The notes beneath the pieces were generated by a model. That model did no database searches, had not been told where the DNA came from, and worked only from the letters and a program-made list of their open reading frames with translations. Positions 31,926-44,615 of a stretch of DNA of 64,000 bases are shown here, piece by piece. Position 1 is the stretch's first letter, and every line of letters begins with the position of its first letter. Position numbers and translations under genes: made by a program. Source of the stretch: Macrolepiota albuminosa (Eukaryota > Basidiomycota > Agaricomycetes > Agaricales > Agaricaceae); assembly GCA_027475525.1 (NCBI GenBank), contig JAMWFC010000046.1:1674001-1738000 (forward strand). The letters are read 5' to 3'.

Positions 31926-33127
31926 TTGTTTGATCAATCTGTTTTGCATTTTGATATATTGATTGAGTTTATAAATTTGCTTTCTTTTAGCATTTTATAC
32001 CTAGTTGTCAATCTGCTATGATGCTAAGTGTCATTGAATAAAAATTGTACATGAGAGTTGTCAAACTATAACTCCTTTTATTTATGCATATTTAAAGAGT
32101 CAACTGTTATGATTTTAGTCTCTTATCTACATTAACTAATACATTTAATATATTGAAATAAATAATTAGAGAGCTATTAAAAACTGAAAACTTTAATTAA
32201 TTATCTTAGATATAAATTATATCTTGTGCTTATATAGCACCAAAAAATACCTACAAGAAGCATATTCATTTCTCACTTTTAGCATAGTTTGTTGTAGTAC
32301 TCAAACTATTTCTGTTTACAAGTATAAATATAAAGCCACAATTGCAGAGAGATACATCTGTTTCTGTATAGAAGTCATATTGATGTCAATATCTTCTATG
32401 CCTATAGAGACAATAATAAAAATTGAAGGCTTTGAAGTTAAGTCTCTATATTTTATTTGTCCACTTATCAATACATATTGTCAGGGGACTCCTCATTTCT
32501 TCCTTCTTTCACTCCCTATTCCTTCACTCTCCTTTTATTTATTTCCTTATTTCTTCTATCATTCTCTCATTTTGCTGTTTCTATTCTCTTAACACTATTT
32601 GTTAGTACTACTCTCAGCCTTTGAGATGCTCTGGTTCCTTAGCTATCATTCAGACAAGTGTGGACTTTTCAGCACCACTTTCAGACTGCTTATATAAGCC
32701 AGAGTTTGCCTTTCTGACTTTCAAAGTCCAGAGTTTTCCTCCTTGTTTATACAGCTGTTTATTTAGGCAATTTTAGAGTTTTTAAGATTTTGTTGTACTG
32801 TATAGTTGTTTTCCATGCTTCAGAGGCCCCAGAAGCATCCAACCTGGCATAGAGAATTCCTAGACTTGTTCTCTTTTGATCTCCCTCTGCCAGGTGAGTA
32901 GTTATTATGATATTGTCAGTATATACTCTAATACACTTTGGATCTCCCTCTGCCAGCTGTGGGACTGAGCCACAGCCTCCAGAAGTTGCCCTTACACATA
33001 TCATGCTATCCAATTCTTAGATTTATGTTGATAAACACTAATGTATATGAATCAACTTCCTCAATCATTGAAAAACCTCTCTCTTCAAATTGTTGGAAGA
33101 CATTCCACTACACAAACTCACTCAAAA
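31926..33127. other. AT-rich intergenic stretch
   Basis: No gene supported; frames are short and of low complexity. The phrase GATCTCCCTCTGCCAG occurs at about 32879 and 32941 as a short direct repeat. Confidence 0.45.
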
Positions 33128-35090
33128 TGTAACAGAGTAGGCTGTCACAGCCTATAATTTGGTCACACTTGTTACAGTAACTCTTTAGTCTTTATTTTTT
33201 GCTAGTCCCTGCACTTGTGTAGTCACCATTCTTGCTATAGAATTGGGTCATACGCACTTGGGACACTAAGGAACTGAACTCAACCTGTAAATTGTTACAC
33301 TTTTTTGCATATCCAGCTCCAGTGGCTTTGTCACACACTATCACTGGACTATAGCAGAGACTTGGCTACAACACTGCTTATCTTTTGACTTCTGGACTCT
33401 TTGCTGGACTTTTGGGATGCTTTGGACCTTCTATCAGTGTTCCTTCTTGGTTGCAGAATTAGGAGAGGTGTGGATAAGAGTTGGAGGTGTTTGTGGGTGA
33501 GAGATAATGAGCTGGCATGAAGATTGCATCATATCTTGGGAGCAAGGCCACAGTTTGCCCCATCTCCTTTACCATTGTGATCTCCTCATGTCCAGGATCC
33601 TTTTGATACCTGGATGGCCCTCAACTTTCACTCCCTCCTTCTCCATCTCTGGATTTTCAATATTTTACAAAATTGCCTATATCTCACAATCCACTGCACC
33701 AATTCTCTTGATTCTAGTGCCATTGGAAGCACATTGCTTTACTCCTTCCAACAGCCCCATGGTTGACCCAATCCAGACCATGGTGCTAGCTCAAAGTTGT
33801 TAGTTGTGGTATTTTTATTATTTTGCAGATATCTTGCAATCTGTGGAACTGTTTGGCTCAATTCCTATGGCATTAGATGTGCCTCAACATGCCCTTTCCA
33901 ACAGTATCTAAGTTTATACTATTTCAGTCCACAGTTCTTGCTCAATGTCATCATCTTTGTCTATTACTTCCTTCCCCCTTATTCTCATGGGGAACCTCTG
34001 TCTCAGGATTTTTCTAGACCATTTCTGTGATGCATTTATGGTCACTTCCTGCCCCTTATCAACCATCCAGTCCATCTCTCAGTTATTGTCCCAGGATTTG
34101 CTGTGGTGTCTAGCTTGGCACCTTTTCTATGTGCATCTGCACAGTTCACATAATTGATTCGACTTTATACTTAATTTCCTGATGGATCTGACCTCTATCC
34201 ATCTTCACCATGTCATTCTTTGACACCATTCATCAGCTCTATTTTGTTTTATACATGCCTCACACCTTTGATGTTATTCTGAGGAGGCCTTTGAGGTAAT
34301 CCAAAGGAGTGGACTTTTGTCTGTTTGATCAACTATGATATAATTACTTCCACCCAACCCCATTCATATCTCCTCAGCATCTCTTCCTTCTTGTGCTTGC
34401 CCTACTAGCTCATAATTGACTGTGTGCAACCTGCTAGAGTGTCTAGAGGCTGGAGATAATGGTGAATATGGATGTATTCCATATTTGCATATGAGCATCA
34501 AGACTCTGTTCTCCTACTCTTTCCACCCTTTTTTATGATGTTTTACAGAGCCAATGTGCTCTGCCCACCCTGTTGATGCTATTAGTGTCAACTTTGATCT
34601 ATCCAAGAGTTTTCTCTTGGAGAGGGGAGGGAAAGGTGGATCCCAGCACAAAATTTGAAGGGGTGCATGGGAGGGGAGGATGGAATGACTATATGGAGTG
34701 GAGGACAACCTGACTAGGTGAGCAGACACAATGGATGATGAAGGAGCCTTAGCAATGAAGGAGTACATTACTGGAGTGAGCACCACTGTAGGAAATTTTT
34801 TTTTCTTCTTTCAGATTGGTATCTAATCTCAAAGGAGGGTATGTAACAGAGTAGGCTGTCACAGCCTATGATTTGGTCACACTTGTTATAGTAACTCTTT
34901 AGTCTTTATCCTTTACCAGTCCCTACGCTTGTGTAGTTGCGCCTATGATTTGGTCACACTTGTTATAGTAACTCTTTAGTCTTTATCCTTTACCAGTCCC
35001 TACGCTTGTGTAGTTGCCATTCTTGCTATAAAATTGGGTCATACGCACTTGGAACACTAAAGAACTGAACTCAACTCATACATTGTTACA
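33128..35090 (+). mobile_element. non-autonomous LTR retroelement (TRIM/LARD-like)
   Basis: LTRs start TGTAACAGAGTAGGC and end ATTGTTACA. The 5' LTR is 33128-33299 (172 bp); the 3' LTR is 34842-35090 (249 bp, or 172 bp without one 77-bp duplication). Target duplication CAAAA is at 33123-33127 and 35091-35095. A polypurine tract (AAAGGAGGG) precedes the 3' LTR. The 1.54-kb interior has no frame with protease, reverse transcriptase or integrase motifs, so mobility would depend on proteins from another element. Several substitutions between LTRs show it is older than the Copia insertion. Confidence 0.8.
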
Positions 35091-35095
35091 CAAAA

Positions 35096-36425
35096 GCTCA
35101 ACTCATTTAAATTGAGCTCAAGTTTCATATAAATAGTAGCTAAAATTTCTTTCTCTGCTTCAGTAATTGTGTTATTGGTCTCTTTTTGACTATTCAATTT
35201 TATAAACAGTCATTGACAAAACTCTACTGTAGACCTCGGTATTGCCGTGCACTGCAGCGGCCCATCCCTATTGATCTTAGATACAGTGCAATACATAGTC
35301 GATTATAGAAAGACTGAGGATTGACTTATACGTCTTATCTTAGTGCAACACACGGTTAGATTTCTAACAAAAAGAGATGCAAGAACTGTTGGCCGACAGT
35401 GCTCGCGGTGAGACAGGATCTGTAACGTGAGAGAGCGACAATGCGCTCACCTGGGCAGCCGATGGGGAAGGAGAAGGACGATGAAGAAGGCCACCCAAAA
35501 TGTCTGAGACCGTGAACCTTACTGTTCACAACACGGAAACCACCATACTCTGGCACTGTGCCAAGAACGGCACCCAGCCGAAAGAGGGAGAGAGGTGATG
35601 TGACGATCGGAGACTTCTTGGCACGCAGAGGCCTTGCTCAAACTGATGCTTGCGCTTCAGACAACTCATGAGCATGGCGGCTGCATGTCTCGCAATGACA
35701 GGCTTGATCATTTTCGGTGCTCATAAGAAGAAGATAGTGATGACGATGTGAAACGAGTAGTAATCGACGAATAAACGAGAATGATAAACTAGTAGAATAC
35801 TGGTATGAAAGTGTAAGCGAAGGGGCCCACGCAACCTTCCCATTGCGTGCTTACTTTAGATGTTTCGTTCTGATGCGGCGCACTTGCTGTACGATTTTAT
35901 GAGAGAACGAAATATCTAAGGTGAGAGGTGAGCCCGGTGTGGTAGGGAGATGAGGTCTGCTGAAGGATGTAAAACCAACTCTTTCGACTTCGTTCCCGTT
36001 CCTTCAGTTAGCTCATCCCACGTCCACACCGGCCCACCGGGTGGCCATGCTAGGGGAGAGTCTCACCAATGATTTACTAATATACACGAAGATTAAGAAA
36101 AAATAAAATAAGTGGAATGAGAAACTAGAGAAGGAAGAGTACGCGGTGAGAACAGGGCGACAATGTGAGAGAGCGCAATAGCGCTCACCTGGGCAGCGGG
36201 CGAGGAAGGAGGAGGACGGAAGAAAAGCTACCCGAAATGTCTGAGACTGCGAACCCTACTGACAACGGCAACTGCCAGGCCCTGGCGCCGTGCCGTGATC
36301 GGCACACAGTCAGAGGGTCGGAGAAACTTTCGCGCACGCAGAGGCCTCCGAAAACGCTCACTGCCTTCGGCCGATCCCTCCAACTTTTCCCTCTGCGGCA
36401 GAGTGGTCACGTGTACACGTGAGCC
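35096..36425. mobile_element. degenerate LTR-retroelement fragments
   Basis: Includes the intron-less leader 35297-35337 (see 22671-23070); two related segments, about 35390-35640 and 36146-36345, sharing GCTCACCTGGGCAGC and an ATGTCTGAGAC start followed by short frames; and a U3-like segment (about 35746-36110) similar to the LTR split at 17412/22671. No complete protein. I read it as remains of the same older family. Confidence 0.4.
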
Positions 36426-36429
36426 TAAC

Positions 36430-38300
36430 GTGTCGTGTAACCCATCCAACTCATAACGCAGCCATCTCTCGATGAAAACTCGACAACTTGAAGGTTGCCT
36501 GTCACGAAAGTAGATGACTCAAATGTCATTGTGGACTAGAGCAGTCGGCGCGCTGGGGTCAAGATTTTCCCGATGCACTCTCCCGTGCCTTTCTGTATAC
36601 AGAGTTTCTCATAGTAAAGCTGCCACTTTTTCTACTTTGGTGTCGCTCGTTTCAGGTCTCGATGCCACCTGCACACCTGATATCGCCAGTCTCCTGATCT
36701 CTGACCAATTCTTCCTTTTATAATTCTTCAAGTGCCATATCTCTCTCTACTCGTGCTTTCCCGGACTTCACGACTGGTATGTAAGACATGAACTTTAACT
36801 AGGGCTTTCATTGGGTCTGCTGACGACTTCCTGTCATCTTTGTAATGCACACCAATGCGTCATTTCTTTTCTTGTCTTGACAGATGCCTGTACGAACGAA
36901 GTCGAACAGGGGCTCGAGGGCAGATATCGTCCTATCAGTATACTGGCTTCCCACGCCAAGAACCCAACATCTCACGTCATTGTCAAATGCTTGAGTATGC
37001 AGCACCATACTAGCTCTGTTATATCATTTCTGAGAATACATTTAAAAGCAGAGCAAACACTACCTTCTGCCTTGCAGTTCTACAATGTTGCCTACTTCTT
37101 TTTTATTCATTTTCATGGCGTCGTTGACCGTTTATGGTTTGCTCACCTCTGTTGATATGCTTCAAGCGAATATATACTAAGCGTTAAACCCAGCATCACC
37201 CACGACCAACAATACTCCTCGCGATGTTCACCAACTTCTCGCGCGTCAGTCACCTCTTGACCCGAATAATATCCCCCCCAAGTGCAACGACCGTTGTGCT
37301 CACACTAGGTCAACGCTGAATGCAAGCCAGTCGGATTTGTTAACACCAGACACCGGACTGATCTCTTCGATTCTAGGATTGTGCGGCAGCTCCCAGACCC
37401 GCTTGCGGATGCTCTCTGGTCGACGAAAACGCTAACGTTGACTGTTTCAACTGCCTCCTCTTCGGCATTGGAGTTCCCGATCCAGACGCTGTCCGAACTA
37501 CTCAAGCTAACGTCGATGGTTAGTGCTGTCTCCTCCTTTTCTTGGTCGCTGCCTAACATCTGTGATCAATATAATCTAGCATATGTCAGAGCATGCGATG
37601 CGGCTGGCTTCAATCTTCCATTTACCACACTTAGCCAGGTTCCGAGTCAGCATGTCGTCAGTACGAATCCTACACAAACACCGCCTTTACCGATAACTCT
37701 TTCCCCATCATCTTCTCCACCAGTGCCATCCATGATGAACAGTGAAGCCAAGAATAGTGTGCCTGTTGTGAGGGCTGCGGCTGTAGCAGCTGCCTTGTTG
37801 GGATTTTTATTCCATTGATCTACTCAGCGTGACGTGAGGAAAAGGATGTTTCCAGTCGTTCATAGTCATAAAAACCATGTACTCCCATGTAGTCACCTGG
37901 CCGGAGATTTGTTGATTGAGGCCTATGCATCTCCCGCAAAGACTTTCATATATAACGTGTTCTGACTGTTTACGTTGGTGCTGTGTAATATCGAAGATCC
38001 AGTGTGTCCGGAAGCTTGCTAACTTTGACACCAGAGATTGAGAAATATAGCAGCCATGCATATCAATCCCATGTCTCTTGTGAGAACCAGTGATGTTATA
38101 GATAAGTCATTCTGCGAGGTAATCGCACCATACCACATTTTAGAGCTTCGAGAAGGCACAACTGCCGAGATACAATTAAGATGGTGTACGTCCGGCGGAT
38201 GAAGCTTTACAATAGTATTTTCGCTGATCTTGGGTTGTTTTGCAATGGAAACAGCTACCGTCAAGAGGGCGGGTATACTGGACTACGTACCAGGATCTGA
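36430..38300 (+). repeat. second copy of the duplicated secreted-protein block
   Basis: Diverged counterpart of about 14760-16640: upstream modules (CAAGTGCCATATCTCTCTCT, ACAGATGCCTGTAC, GAGGGCAGATAT), the gene itself, and the 3' flank with GATCCAGTGTGTCCGGAAGC. The MITE of the first block is absent here. Confidence 0.65.
37085..37818 (+). CDS. small secreted Cys-containing protein B, probably GPI-anchored
   Basis: Paralogue of 15655-16294. Introns 37137-37193, 37322-37376 (GC donor) and 37519-37579 give 186 residues. Exons 1-3 are 52, 128 and 142 nt, exactly as in copy A. It has signal peptide MLPTSFLFIFMASLTVYA, then LLARQ, KCNDRC, CGC, CFNC and RACDAAGFNLP; a longer Pro/Ser/Thr-rich linker than copy A; and a hydrophobic C terminus (VAAALLGFLF). 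The cysteine pattern is conserved between copies while other positions have changed freely. Upstream both share TTTAAAAGCAGAGCAA about 60 bp before the start. Function unknown; surface location inferred. Confidence 0.75.
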
Positions 38301-38447
38301 ATGCAGGCTCAAAAAGCAGGAGGCCCGCATCGCCACAACTCCCGTAGATATATCCTTCCGCATTAGCGGTTGAGTGTGGTATTATACATTCTATCCGCCA
38401 ACAGATTGGGCGAGTCGTCTAAAATTATAAGGCCAGAGGTGCAGATA

Positions 38448-40051
38448 TTATTCACTGCTGAGCATGTCTTCGAGGACAGACTCGTCGTGATTCTTTTGCA
38501 GCTCGTAGATGAAATCCTGCAGTCCGTCGCCTTCAAGAACAGGACCCAGGTTTTTAAGTGTAAGTCCTATCCGGTGATCCGTGACACGTTCCTATTTGAA
38601 CTTGTCGTCAACATACTTGCTCATGTTACAAACAGGAACAGGAGCCAAAAAGGAACGAAAAGGGCGACGTGCCTGAGCAAAATTGTACGTGCGGATTTTC
38701 TCGCTTCTGTCTGCGGTTCGCACGAGGCTTTGACGTGTGGCGCGTCGTTCGGCTATTTCGCGCGTGATCTTTAGGTCCATAAGCCGGCTGCGGAGGACCA
38801 TGAAGGCACGACGTCGATTCTACGTTGTCGTGTGTTAGTTGGCGATGTTTGGGTGTTTATGTAGCGGAAGTGGTCGAACCTGGTGTTGACTTCGTTCATC
38901 TTGCATGGAGACGGTTATGCCGGTGGGGATATGAGTGAGACGAACTGCAGATTCGGTCCTGTTTACGTGCTGTGGGAACAGGCATCAGGAATGATATAGA
39001 CGTAGAAAAATGTGAAGACAGACTTGTCCGCCGGCCCCACGAGCTCGCATGACTTCGACTTTAACATCTTCCATTGAAAACAGCTCTTCCGTCGTATCTG
39101 TCTCTTCCATAAGAGGAAGCACCTAAAACAAGATAGCATCGTGTATGAAAGACAACGAACGCAGAGAAGAAACATACGATGACTGCGACGGTACTTGTGT
39201 GCACTCTCCCATGGGTCTCTGTCGCCGGTACGCGTTGAACGCGATGTACACCACTCTCCCAGCGCAGAACATCGTATGCACCCTCTCCCTTCACCTCCAC
39301 AAGCGCATCCTTAATTCCCCCACCTTCATTCACATTCTGGGACACCACGGCCGTTTCCCACCGCCGCACGTTTGCGAGACGGAGGTACATCCGCAACAAG
39401 TCGGAGAGGAAGAGGGACGACTCAGAACCACCGACTCCAGATTTAAGCTCAAGCATCGCAGAAAGGTTGGCAGTAGTGGATGGCGGGATAAGCAGGGAAG
39501 GAATAGTGGTCTCCACAAGAGCAGTTAGGGAGTTGGAAAGTTCTTTGTGTTCCTCGGTGGCAAGGGCACGCATTGTCTCGTCTGGGTCATTGAGAAGGTC
39601 ATTCGTTTCTTCAAGTAGCTTTTAAAGGATTGATTGGACGGAGAGGAATAGATATCAGTGATCGAACCTGGTTAGTATTTACCCATTGGTCCCAAGCGGC
39701 TTGGAGAGGCTCTGTATCCTTGAGCTGCTTGAGCCGCGTAATGTCTGAAGGGGAGGACAAGTCTTGGGAGAGCTGCAGTCTTGTTAAATATGTTAAATTA
39801 CAAGGTTCACTCTTACCTCGGAAGTCAGGCGTTTACGGTCCTCAACGCGTTTCTCGAGAATTTTAACAAGCCGCACATTCTTTGACTCAGTGGCGGCTGG
39901 TTGAGCGCGCGAGGCAAATCAACGCGTTTCTCGAGAATTTTAACAAGCCGCACATTCTTTGACTCAGTGGCGGCTGGTTGAGCGCGCGAGGCAAACCGCG
40001 CGAAGGAAGGTTAAGCACTTGTAGACGAAAACATCGTGAAAAAGAAAACAT
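38448..40051 (-). CDS. MRF1: mitochondrial peptide chain release factor 1
   Basis: Class I release factor that ends mitochondrial translation at UAA/UAG. Motifs in order: a basic leader (near 40050), a coiled N-terminal part ([13 protein letters not shown]), [31 protein letters not shown] segment ([19 protein letters not shown]), the peptidyl-tRNA hydrolysis motif RARGAGGQ near 39025 split by an intron before [18 protein letters not shown], and [16 protein letters not shown]. The intron inside that last motif (38592-38672) has a GC donor. The frame ends ...DMLSSE. Exon 1 and the leader are uncertain because a 77-bp duplication (39842-39995) lies there; ATG 40051 is the best candidate. Confidence 0.87.
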
Positions 40052-40488
40052 CAAGATTCCACGTGCTGTGATCACAAAATTCACGGTCATTTATGATCGC
40101 GTTGGGTTCTCTGTGAGGCAACCTTGACCTTAACTTGAAGCAGCTATTTTGAAAGCTAAATGACCAAGATTACTGAAGGATGCCAGCATGGTATTAACAT
40201 TTCGCAAATGCACACGCAGTATCTGAGTGGGTACAAAAGAAACTCGACGATAACAACTCCAATCGGGTCTTAGGTAGATGCTCGCTCCGTTCTGTCTGAC
40301 AGGCAGGGTAGTAAAATCATGAGGAGCAATGCCTGCACATGTGTTGTCGCCACTCGCTCTAAATTTCTTCCTCGAAAAAGAGAACGAGTTCGTCACTAGA
40401 AACAGGTCGTGTTAATTTAATTTGCTTGTTATGAAAATATCGATTACGATGCTAATTAGAGCAACGTCACCAACATCGTGAAACGAAA

Positions 40489-40806
40489 TCAATTAACTCT
40501 TGTTTTAGTGTCCGAGCTGACCTTAGCGTCGGTACCACTCTCGACGTTTGATTTTTCCTGTTCATTCATCCCCTGGATGATCTCGTCGAGCTTCGCCAGT
40601 ATATCATCGACCTTAGCCTCCATATTCCCCGCAATACCTTCAGCACGATCAAGCCGCTTGAGAAGTTCCGCCACATCTCCGTCTTCTTCCTCACTCAACT
40701 CGGTCTTGGCGAGAAGCGCATCAAGGTGCGTCAGTTCATTCGTGAGTGCTTCGACGTCCGTGGTCATGGTCTTAGCACCAGCACTTTGAGTAACGTCCGT
40801 GCTCAT
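40489..40806 (-). CDS. small acidic coiled-coil protein, hypothetical
   Basis: About 105 residues from ATG 40806, rich in Glu, Asp, Leu and Lys with heptad-like spacing (VEALTNELTHLDALLAK, VAELLKRLDRAEGIAG, VDDILAKLDEIIQGM). I do not recognise the family; it resembles small subunits of multi-protein complexes only in composition. The C terminus may be altered by splicing at a GTCAGC near 40515. It is divergent from THOC1, only 37 bp between start codons. 40052-40488 otherwise shows no gene. Confidence 0.6.
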   Translation of the reverse strand: MSTDVTQSAGAKTMTTDVEALTNELTHLDALLAKTELSEEEDGDVAELLKRLDRAEGIAGNMEAKVDDILAKLDEIIQGMNEQEKSNVESGTDAKVSSDTKTRVN

Positions 40807-40843
40807 CACGGACAAGAGCAACGCAGAGCTATGATGACTAAGC

Positions 40844-43500
40844 ATGTCCTCGCTCTCGAAGTTGTTGCAACCACTCCTCGCCACGCTCCTTGATTCGCTA
40901 CCTCCTGGACCTTTAGAGAAGACGGTACTGAACGATGCTGTAAATAAGGCAATAGATGAATCGAAGAAGCATTCTGTGGCTGAAGCGACGAGGAAGAGTC
41001 AGTGGGAGTTTCTGTTGAAGAATGAGGTTTTTGATCTCGCGGTTTGTGAATTTTTAGATCCTCATAAGCTAATTGCAGTGACTAATTGATAGGGTACTTA
41101 GATGACAGAGGGCAAGGCCTTGAAGGACGACGAGGAGGCATATTACATTATGCTTACGCGCTTGCTTGATGTGGTGCTTGTATTTACTGAGCAAGGCAAG
41201 TTCTCTTTTTTTCCTCTGACTAGCCCTGACTAACGCATTGCTACAGAGGAATGTGAACAAATCTTCCCCTTCGTCGTCCTACAGGACCTCCTTGAAACAC
41301 AAACAATTGGCTCTTGCTCACACATTTTCGCGTGGATCGAAGCGCGTGCCGCGCGTCTTACAGTAGACCTCAAGCCGCAAAAGGGCAAAGCTCTTATTCT
41401 CCTACGATCACTCAACGACCTACTTCGCCGACTATCAAAAACAGGCGCGACGACAATGTTCTGCGGTCGCATTTTGACATTTTTGAGCGGGGTATTCCCA
41501 CTTGGTGAGAGGAGCGGTGTGAACTTGCGGGGAGAGTTTGGTCCGGTGTGGGAGGGTGTTGGGGAGCCTGGAAGGAAGCGCGCGAGAATGTCGTTTGGCG
41601 AGGAGGGGACAGATGGGGATGCCATGCAAGTGGATATGCAGGAGGAGAAGAAAGCTGCTCAGACACAGGCGGAGAAGAAAGAAGGTGCGTTTTGTAACCA
41701 TTGTTTTTGATTGTGCTGTCTCATTACAAAGTGTGCCACTAGAGTTCTACAATACCTTTTGGGGACTACAACTACCGTTCTCAAAGCCACCGCTTTTTGC
41801 GAAGCCAGAGACTTTCCCTCAGTTCAAAGACTCCGTGAACAAGGTACTACCTGTCATCAAAGAGGCAACAGCAAAAGAACGAGCGATGATGGGCAGCAGA
41901 TCCAATGCAAGCACTTCAACTACGCTCAAGCGAAAACGGGAACCTGAAAGCGACGAAATAAACAGCACGAATCAGGAGTACTTTTTCGCCAAATTCCTGA
42001 CCAGCCCAGACCTAATAGATCTCGAGGTGTGTCCGCCTCGTATTTCACTCTATTGCACGTATCTTATATTGTATCAGATCGCAGATACTCACTTCCGAAG
42101 ACAATTCCTATTCCAGTTACTTATCCTTCTACACCACCTCATGACGTTCACTAAGACCGCTAAAGCCGCATGGATGGCACCTAACAATCGTGCGTTACAG
42201 ATGGACTTTACACTCGAGCCTGCGGATACACAGTGGGTGCAAGAAACTATTACTCGTGCCATGGAGGAACTGCGACAGACCACACCGAATGGAAGGGCGT
42301 TCAGCGAGGCGGTCAATGTGATATTAGAACGGGAGAAAAATTGGGTGGTGTGGAAAAATCATCTGTGCGCGCCATTTGATAAGGCGCCTGTGACCTTTTC
42401 CATTGCGGACGATGAGTTGGGCACGCTGTTTGAGGCGACCAGCGAACAGAGGGCGAAGATGAGGGTTCCCCCGGAGGAGTATCCGTGGAGTCATGGATCA
42501 GAGGCGTTGACGGAAATCTGGGAGATGGGATGTCGTGGGCTGACGGATTTGGAACAGCCTTTCCAGTAAATTCTTTCGCTTCACACTCATATATCTGGGA
42601 GATGGGATGTCGTGGGCTGACGGATTTGGAACAGCCTTTCCAGTAAATTCTTTCGCTTCACACTCATATGAGTTCTCACTAAGGAAATTTGTAGACCTGG
42701 AGACGTAAAGGATTTTCTCAAGAAGGTCAAGATGGAAGACCAAAGGATCGAGTTGCGCAAAAAGACACTAATACAGAAGAAATTGGCAGAACAGAGGAGG
42801 GCTCTGCCTCAGCAGAAGAAAGAGGAGACGCCACCTGTGAAGTTGGAAGTGCCAACAAAGACAGAGGAGCCTTCGACGTCAAAGCCATCCACACCTGCTC
42901 CCCCAGATACACTAACTCCATCTCAGCCCACGAATGTAACCGGCTCGCCTCTCCATCCTTCATTACCCGCAAAACCTGGTTCAGTGCCATCAAAAGTGCC
43001 GCCTTCACAAGATGTCGAGATGAGTGAAGCATCGACTACTCCTGCGCCCACACCAGCTCCCGAGGTGGTCCCGGCCGAACCGAAACCAGTACAAATACCT
43101 CCAGACCCACTAATCTCAAAATACGAAGAGGTAAGTATCTTTTATTCCTTCATTGTCGTCATGTGAGATTGTCCTGACTATTTTCTGTATTTCAGAGCAA
43201 GCAACGGTGGGCGTGGCTTGCGCTCCGTACGGCCCGTGATCAGCATCTGCAGCATTTCGGTAAGATCGGAACGGGGGATATTGAATTACTTGCGAAAGAA
43301 ATTGAGTTGGAGAAGGAAAGGCAGGACAGCATTTCGGTAAGATCGGAACGGGGGATATTGAATTACTTGCGAAAGAAATTGAGTTGGAGAAGGAAAGGCA
43401 GGAAGGGAAAGGGTGCAGAAGGAAAAGGGTGAGGAAACGAAGGGCGAAGATGTCAAAGGCGAGGAATGCAAAGAAGAGGTCAGTGGCGTCACGGGAGTAA
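40844..43500 (+). CDS. THOC1: THO complex subunit 1 (Hpr1/THOC1)
   Basis: Subunit of the nuclear THO/TREX complex, which couples transcription to mRNA export. The N terminus is [15 protein letters not shown]. Several exons follow: [49 protein letters not shown] with [47 protein letters not shown], and [18 protein letters not shown]. These are the characteristic blocks of the THOC1 family. A Lys/Glu-Pro-rich C-terminal region contains [20 protein letters not shown]. Two 77-bp duplications (42516-42669, 43251-43404) fall at an exon end and in the last exon; with the latter as given the C terminus is shifted. Stop at 43498-43500 is the likeliest after allowing for it; the last 40 residues are uncertain. 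Confidence 0.85.
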
Positions 43501-44615
43501 TGGAGTCGTTGAGAATGGAGGGGATCTCGCATCAGCCAAGGCACCACAGGAGAAACCAGAGAAGAGGATACGAAAATGGCCAATGCGTAGAATGAAGCAT
43601 TGCGGTTGTCCTCGGTTTTTGCATTCAGTGCACAGCATTCAGGCCTTGACTTTAGTGTAGATTGTGGATAATGTGGCTATCTTCATCATGCCTCAGCTTT
43701 CCCATTTGTGAACTTACAACTCCTCGGTTTCTATTTCGACCATTATCCTTTTTTCAGGGGTGTTCTCTTTCTCTCGTTAGTCTTCAGGCCAAAGTCGCTA
43801 GACCCGGCCCGATTGACTCAACCTGTTTGCTATACAACGTGGTTCGCACCGTGACCCGTGATATTATGCTACGTACATCTCTTCTATGGGTTAGGATAGT
43901 GATACCAAGTACGCGACCTGAACACTCCGAAGGACCCGTAAGATGCTACGTACATCTCTTCTATGGGTTAGGATAGTGATACCAAGTACGCGACCTGAAC
44001 ACTCCGAAGGACCCGTAAGGAGGAAGCACAATCCAAGCTTAGGCCGCTGCAGCCCTCACACAGTTGTCTTATACCTAATGCTGTGGAGACATTGAACTAT
44101 CAACATTCAGAACACTCGGTGAATCACTGGAAGTAGACAACATGTCATTGTTATCCTTGGCGTAGAAATAAGAAAATACATTACTGCAAGATAGCTTAAG
44201 TCTGCAAGACTATTTATCCTTGTGCCATATTTGTCTCGCATGTCTTACCCAGAGATATGTAAATCCTAGTTCCGCCTGCATGTAAAAACCGGCTTCTTGA
44301 CGGACATACGGTAATGTGAACGTTCCGTACGGCCCGATATACGTCAAAAGCGATCAAAGCATTTACACAGAAAATGCCGAGGTTCGGAAGGAATGGCGGT
44401 TCTGGCGGGAAGCAATAGACGAGATAGTAGAAAGAACGATGCTTGAGCATGTGCCGAGGTTCGGAAGGAATGGCGGTTCTGGCGGGAAGCAATAGACGAG
44501 ATAGTAGAAAGAACGATGCTTGAGCATGACTCAAATGGTTTGATGGCGATCGAGACGATCTGATAAAAAGAATGGGCCCTGATTTCCACTCAATTCTTCG
44601 CATTTCTTGACAGCC
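43501..44615. other. intergenic
   Basis: No gene supported. Two 77-bp duplications (43866-44019, 44375-44528) lie here; the minus-strand frames over the second are produced by the duplication. A short AT-rich leader precedes the epimerase. Confidence 0.5.

Noticed and set aside
33507..34157. Coding interior of the CAAAA element
   Set aside because: Frames are short, overlap in different phases and show no retroelement motif.
37381..37818. 145-residue single-exon gene
   Set aside because: Out-of-frame reading across exon 3, intron 3 and exon 4 of secreted protein B; not kept in copy A.
44214..44603. Minus-strand proteins of 81 and 129 residues
   Set aside because: Their internal repeats come from the 77-bp duplication and no domain is visible.
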